Positions 5,554-8,828 of a stretch of 8,828 nucleotides of DNA are shown here, piece by piece. This DNA is from JBILCM01 sp044353165. GTDB lineage: Bacteria; Bacillota; Bacilli; Paenibacillales; YIM-B00363. The position numbers and the translations under genes were made by a program. Position 1 is the first letter of the stretch, and each line of letters opens with the position of its first letter. The stretch is from contig JBILCM010000090.1 of assembly GCA_044353165.1 (NCBI GenBank), forward strand, positions 1 through 8,828, written 5' to 3'. The notes under the pieces are model-generated. The model ran no database searches, was not told where the DNA came from, and saw only the letters and a program-made list of their open reading frames with translations.

Positions 5554-7079
5554 GCCTGATGCCCCCCCGACCAGTAGTTTCGCGGATGCGTCTTGATTCG
5601 GTATTTGTGCTTCGGGAAGGGGAGTGGGTCTTGCATCCGTAATGACCATGTAAGCAGTTGTTCCAGTAAGGCCATCTGTACCGAACGCCACTGGGGGTCA
5701 CCATACAAGTTGCACAGTTCATAAGGATCTTCCGCCAAGTGATACAGTTGACCTCGCCCTTGCATATCGTAAATCAGCTTCCACTCGCCTTGGCGCACCA
5801 TCCGAAGGATGCCGCTCTGGGAGTACGTATTCAATTCATCGAATGAGTCACGAACCGGTCCATCAATCCCACAATGCGCGTAATCGATATCGTCTTCTTC
5901 TGTGTAATGTAAACCGCCATACCCTTGCTCTGCATAGATGCTAGCAAACTCCTGCGCCGGGTAATCACCCCCGGTAAGTATCGGCCACAAGCTACGGCCT
6001 TGCACCCCTTGGGGGATGTCGGCCCCGATCGCTTCGCAGATTGTGGGCATCACATCGATGAGGGATACGCAATCGATTCGCGGTGCTTTCTGTCCCGTCA
6101 CCTCAGGACCTACGACAAACATCGGTATACGCATGAGCACCTCAGGCATCTCCGGTCCTTTGCGCATAAGTCCGTATTCACCGACGAAATCCCCGTGATC
6201 TGAAACAAAGATGATCAGCGTATTCTCTTTGAGTTGCGCGTCTTCAAGATATTGCACCAGCCGTGCCAGTTGATCATCAATCATCCGCATCAACCCGTAA
6301 TAATTCGCGCGAGCGCGCGGCAGTAACGACTCATACTCGGGGTAATAATGTTCCCCGAGTGCACGGGTGAATGTCCATTTGAACCCTTTGGCCTCAAGCG
6401 CCGTGCGGTCTGTTGCCAGTGGAGGTAACGATTCCGGGGGGAACATCGAGAAATACGGTTCTGGCACTTGGTATGGGTTGTGGGGTTCTGCGAAACTAAG
6501 CCATAGAAAGAATGGTTTTGTCTCATTCTCGTTATCACTTTGCGTCACCGATGTAATCCAACGTTGTGCATCGCTCACTGCACGATAAGGGCCTTGGCTA
6601 GTCAGCGGGAACGGCGTCGGTTCCAAGCTCACCGCATGGTTCAGTGCATGCAACCATTGATCAAAAGCACGTTCCTCATCGGTTTGCGCATTTTGCGATC
6701 GGTAACCGCCATCGTGACTTAATTCAAACCAATGATCTAGCCGCTCCCTCTTAAGATGGGAGTGATTTTTGCCGATCATTGCCGTCGCGTACCCGTTCTC
6801 TTGTAGCACATCGATGATATCTTTGGTGTACGTCACAGCGTCGAAGGCGCGGTTCTCGCGAACATGGTGCGCACTGGGGAATCTCCCTGTCAACAAGCTC
6901 ACCCGCGCTGGTCCGCAGACCGGTGCGGCAGTATACGCGCGTTGGAAGCAGACACCTTGGCGCGCCAGTTGATCCATGAATGGCGTCGTATCGAGCGGAA
7001 AGCCTTCGCGCGCGCTGCTGTCTGCACGTTGTTGGTCGGTCATCACCACAATGATATTCGGTTGCTTTTGCTTGACCAT
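5550..7079 (-). CDS. type I sulfatase (formylglycine-dependent), cytoplasmic
   Basis: This 509-residue enzyme shows the sulfatase signature CGPARVSLLTGR at residues 55-66, where C55 would be oxidised to formylglycine by a maturase encoded elsewhere. Metal and active-site candidates are D15 in PNIIVVMTDQQ, R59, K104 and H106 in IGKNHSH, H200 in AEPHNPY, D294/H295 in VSDHGDFVGEYGL and K307. The C-terminal part EWKLIYD...QLYHLAEDPYELCNL is the usual small sulfatase subdomain. It removes sulfate esters, here probably from a sulfated sugar given the flanking GH43-like and sugar-binding genes; choline-sulfatase or phosphonate-hydrolase-like activity cannot be excluded. There is no signal peptide, so it should act inside the cell on imported material. 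The ATG at 7079 (MVKQKQPN) is chosen with GGGGG at 7091-7095, 11 bases upstream and 16 bases after the upstream stop. A longer TTG start at 7106 would overlap the previous gene and lacks support. The stop overlaps the lipoprotein start. Confidence 0.93.
   Translation of the reverse strand: MVKQKQPNIIVVMTDQQRADSSAREGFPLDTTPFMDQLARQGVCFQRAYTAAPVCGPARVSLLTGRFPSAHHVRENRAFDAVTYTKDIIDVLQENGYATAMIGKNHSHLKRERLDHWFELSHDGGYRSQNAQTDEERAFDQWLHALNHAVSLEPTPFPLTSQGPYRAVSDAQRWITSVTQSDNENETKPFFLWLSFAEPHNPYQVPEPYFSMFPPESLPPLATDRTALEAKGFKWTFTRALGEHYYPEYESLLPRARANYYGLMRMIDDQLARLVQYLEDAQLKENTLIIFVSDHGDFVGEYGLMRKGPEMPEVLMRIPMFVVGPEVTGQKAPRIDCVSLIDVMPTICEAIGADIPQGVQGRSLWPILTGGDYPAQEFASIYAEQGYGGLHYTEEDDIDYAHCGIDGPVRDSFDELNTYSQSGILRMVRQGEWKLIYDMQGRGQLYHLAEDPYELCNLYGDPQWRSVQMALLEQLLTWSLRMQDPLPFPKHKYRIKTHPRNYWSGGHQA
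5562..5568 (-). promoter_or_regulatory. G-run ribosome binding site deciding the lipoprotein start
   Basis: Seven consecutive Gs on the minus strand lie inside the sulfatase coding end, 8 bases before ATG at 5553. Together with the ATGA overlap this suggests translation of the lipoprotein is coupled to that of the sulfatase. Confidence 0.5.
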
Positions 7080-7090
7080 GACCTGCCATG

Positions 7091-7095
7091 CCCCC
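7091..7095 (-). promoter_or_regulatory. G-rich ribosome binding site deciding the sulfatase start
   Basis: GGGGG directly follows the TAA of the GH43-like gene on the minus strand and can pair with CCUCC of 16S rRNA through one G-U pair. It is 11 bases from ATG at 7079, a long but usable spacing, and lies downstream of the alternative TTG at 7106, which it therefore cannot serve. Confidence 0.5.
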
Positions 7096-8828
7096 TTAAA
7101 TTTCAATCGTGACGACCTTGCTATCCACCAATTTCACAGGAATGACACCCGGGCGCTTGCGATATGGGGCCGTTCGGTCATTGCCGAACAACGTCGCATA
7201 CCACTGACCGGTGTACGACTGAAACAAGGATCCATGCCCCCCATGCGGCACCGCGACATGGCGCACATGATATGGACCATGGACGCGATCGGAGACCACA
7301 CACATCAGATCATATGTACCATCCACACGGATATCCCCATGCCAAGCCGCAGCACTAAGTACATATTTTCCGTCCATGCGCACGAGGGATACCCCTTCAT
7401 AACCAACAGTATTCCCGTTCGCATCTGTCAATAACGTCATCTCTTCAGCGAGTCCTGACATATCTTCCTTCATCTTGGCGATCTTCCCGTCTTGCCACAC
7501 AAAATAAACAGTGCCATCCTCATCTTCGAAGAGGGACGAATCGATCCACTCATCCGTGATCGGTCCGACGAATTCATATGGTCCTTCGCCTTGACCGGTC
7601 GCACTGCGTAACAAGAGTGTGCCGCCGAATTGCAGACTGAAGGTGATGTAATAATTGTTGCGGACGTAATGGATTTCCGGTGCCCAGAACGCTCGTGTCT
7701 GTCCATGCTTCTTCGCATTGTACGCATGTTGTTCACCAGATTCAGGTCGCCAAACGATGCCCAAATATTCGAAGTCATCCATTGTTCGACTCCGCCACAA
7801 TTCAATCCCCTGATGTTCTGAGGAAGCTTTCGTTGTCCCGGTCAAGTAGTAATACCCATCGTGCCCTCGCGAAATCTGGGTGTCACGAATGAAATGGCCT
7901 ACGCCTTCTTGCCAGCGTAGCGGCATTGAACGTCCCACGGGACTGTTCTCGAAGGTGTAGCCGTCGGCAGCACGAACGTGATGATCGGGACCAAATTGCA
8001 TCGGCACCATCGCGCAACGATCCACATGGAACGCGTATCGGTCATGCCCGGCAAATACGCCATGCCATTGGTCTTGCTTATCTTTGAAATAAGTCGCTTC
8101 CCCACCATGCGGCAGTGCCAAATATCGGCGACTGAAGGGCCCTCGCAAATGTGATGACACCGCTACGAAATTATCGTAGTTCGGCTCCCCCATTCGGTAA
8201 AAATGATCCGCGCAAAACAAATAATAAGCACCTTCGTGCTTGATCATATAAGCGCCATTCTCCCCAACCACAGGAGTCTCTACAGCCCGTTGCACAGTCG
8301 TGTACTGTTGATAGTCTGTACTTGTGTGAAGCGGTGTGAATGGTTCGATGACATCGCGCAGATCATCAGCCATCCGAGCGATCTTCCCTGATCCATAGAG
8401 GTAATACACCGCGCCATCATCATCCTGAAACAAACTTGCCGAATACCCATCCGCTGTCATCTGAATATCCTCTCCATACGGACCTTCCGGCGATCCGGTC
8501 AAGCTGCGCAGCAACCCCGTACCCCCATAATTCATCGCATACGTGATATAGACGTTCCCCGCGATTTCGAACAGCTTCGGCGCGATGACTGCACGGTAAT
8601 CACAGCCCGGCTCATCTTTCAGATGAATGCGCTGCGGCCCCATCCGTGTCATGATCTCGAATCGAATCGCGCGACTGAAGGACCAACCTCCATGCTCCTC
8701 GATGTCAAACACATTCCCAAGGGCTTCCCAGTGGCGGAGGTCGGCTGATTTCCAAAGATAAATGCCATCGTTCACTTTCACGTCATAACCGCCATACGTA
8801 CCCGTCATATAATAATTGCCGTTCGAAT
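7096..8828 (-). CDS. two-domain GH43-like glycoside hydrolase, 5'-truncated by window edge
   Basis: The frame is open to the window edge and the residues before the first in-window Met (SNGNYY, then MTGTYGG) belong to a propeller strand, so the start lies outside. Numbering from the Met at 8808 gives 570 residues made of two similar five-bladed propeller units, about 1-272 and 303-570. Shared landmarks are YYxxTGT, GIxLW(K/R)S, (I/W)APxxF/H, SLFxDxDGxxYxxW/G, GKIA(K/R)M and PHGG. In the second unit the three GH43 catalytic candidates are visible: D309 (IRDTQI), D423 (WIDSSLF) and E471 (GYEGVSL), plus the GGHGSLF histidine near 525. In the first unit the middle Asp is replaced by S123 (GYSASLF) and the histidine motif reads GGEATYF, while E177 (AVETPV) remains and the first Asp is out of view. 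Such enzymes cleave arabinose-, xylose- or galactose-containing glycans. Substrate and location are unknown because the N terminus is missing. It heads the sulfatase-lipoprotein operon within this window. Confidence 0.85.
   Translation of the reverse strand, partial: SNGNYYMTGTYGGYDVKVNDGIYLWKSADLRHWEALGNVFDIEEHGGWSFSRAIRFEIMTRMGPQRIHLKDEPGCDYRAVIAPKLFEIAGNVYITYAMNYGGTGLLRSLTGSPEGPYGEDIQMTADGYSASLFQDDDGAVYYLYGSGKIARMADDLRDVIEPFTPLHTSTDYQQYTTVQRAVETPVVGENGAYMIKHEGAYYLFCADHFYRMGEPNYDNFVAVSSHLRGPFSRRYLALPHGGEATYFKDKQDQWHGVFAGHDRYAFHVDRCAMVPMQFGPDHHVRAADGYTFENSPVGRSMPLRWQEGVGHFIRDTQISRGHDGYYYLTGTTKASSEHQGIELWRSRTMDDFEYLGIVWRPESGEQHAYNAKKHGQTRAFWAPEIHYVRNNYYITFSLQFGGTLLLRSATGQGEGPYEFVGPITDEWIDSSLFEDEDGTVYFVWQDGKIAKMKEDMSGLAEEMTLLTDANGNTVGYEGVSLVRMDGKYVLSAAAWHGDIRVDGTYDLMCVVSDRVHGPYHVRHVAVPHGGHGSLFQSYTGQWYATLFGNDRTAPYRKRPGVIPVKLVDSKVVTIEI

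Noticed and set aside
5554..5691. 46-codon N-terminal extension of the sugar-binding lipoprotein
   Set aside because: It would place a hydrophilic stretch before a textbook lipoprotein signal peptide and overlap the sulfatase gene extensively.
7080..7106. TTG start giving the sulfatase nine more residues
   Set aside because: It overlaps the preceding gene and has no ribosome binding site, and the G-run lies downstream of it.

Overview
The window looks like chromosome from a spore-former-type Bacillota, most likely Paenibacillaceae-like. This is inferred from strong GGGAGG-type ribosome binding sites, TTGACA-17-type promoters, a YfkJ-like phosphatase and a lipoprotein sugar-binding protein beside a sulfatase and a GH43-like protein. 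I could not test the taxonomy. Both window ends cut through genes. I see no tRNA, rRNA, CRISPR array or transposase, and no gap between genes exceeds about 250 bases.

Left part, + strand (1-2303). The 3' end of a FeeM/LuxI-like acyltransferase gene overlaps by ATGA with a ThiF/E1-like adenylyltransferase gene. The pair suggests an enzyme that puts an acyl group on an amine plus one that activates a carboxylate with ATP, so a small-molecule pathway is plausible; the rest would lie upstream of the window. A 252-base gap follows. It holds a weak hairpin, a good sigma-A-type promoter and, only about 35 bases past the predicted transcription start, a strong intrinsic terminator. Beyond that lies a gene for a secreted, almost entirely helical/coiled-coil protein that I do not recognise.

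Middle part, - strand (2321-4264). A low-molecular-weight protein tyrosine phosphatase (YfkJ type) lies downstream of a DASH-type cryptochrome/photolyase, probably as a two-gene unit read from a promoter at 4196-4224. The phosphatase gene converges on the coiled-coil gene with only 17 bases between the stop codons.

Right part, - strand (4261-8828). This is a tightly packed glycan-use cluster read from right to left: a large protein with two GH43-like beta-propeller domains (its 5' end is outside the window), a formylglycine-type sulfatase without a signal peptide, and an ABC-transporter sugar-binding lipoprotein. The gene spacing (16 bases, then a 4-base ATGA overlap) points to one transcript. 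Together they suggest capture of a sulfated oligosaccharide at the cell surface and its desulfation and hydrolysis, with at least the desulfation likely in the cytoplasm. The permease genes are not here and may lie further right.

The points most worth a second look are the acyltransferase-ThiF pair, the promoter-hairpin leader ahead of the coiled-coil gene, and the two-domain GH43-like protein, in which only the second domain clearly keeps the catalytic residues that can be checked.
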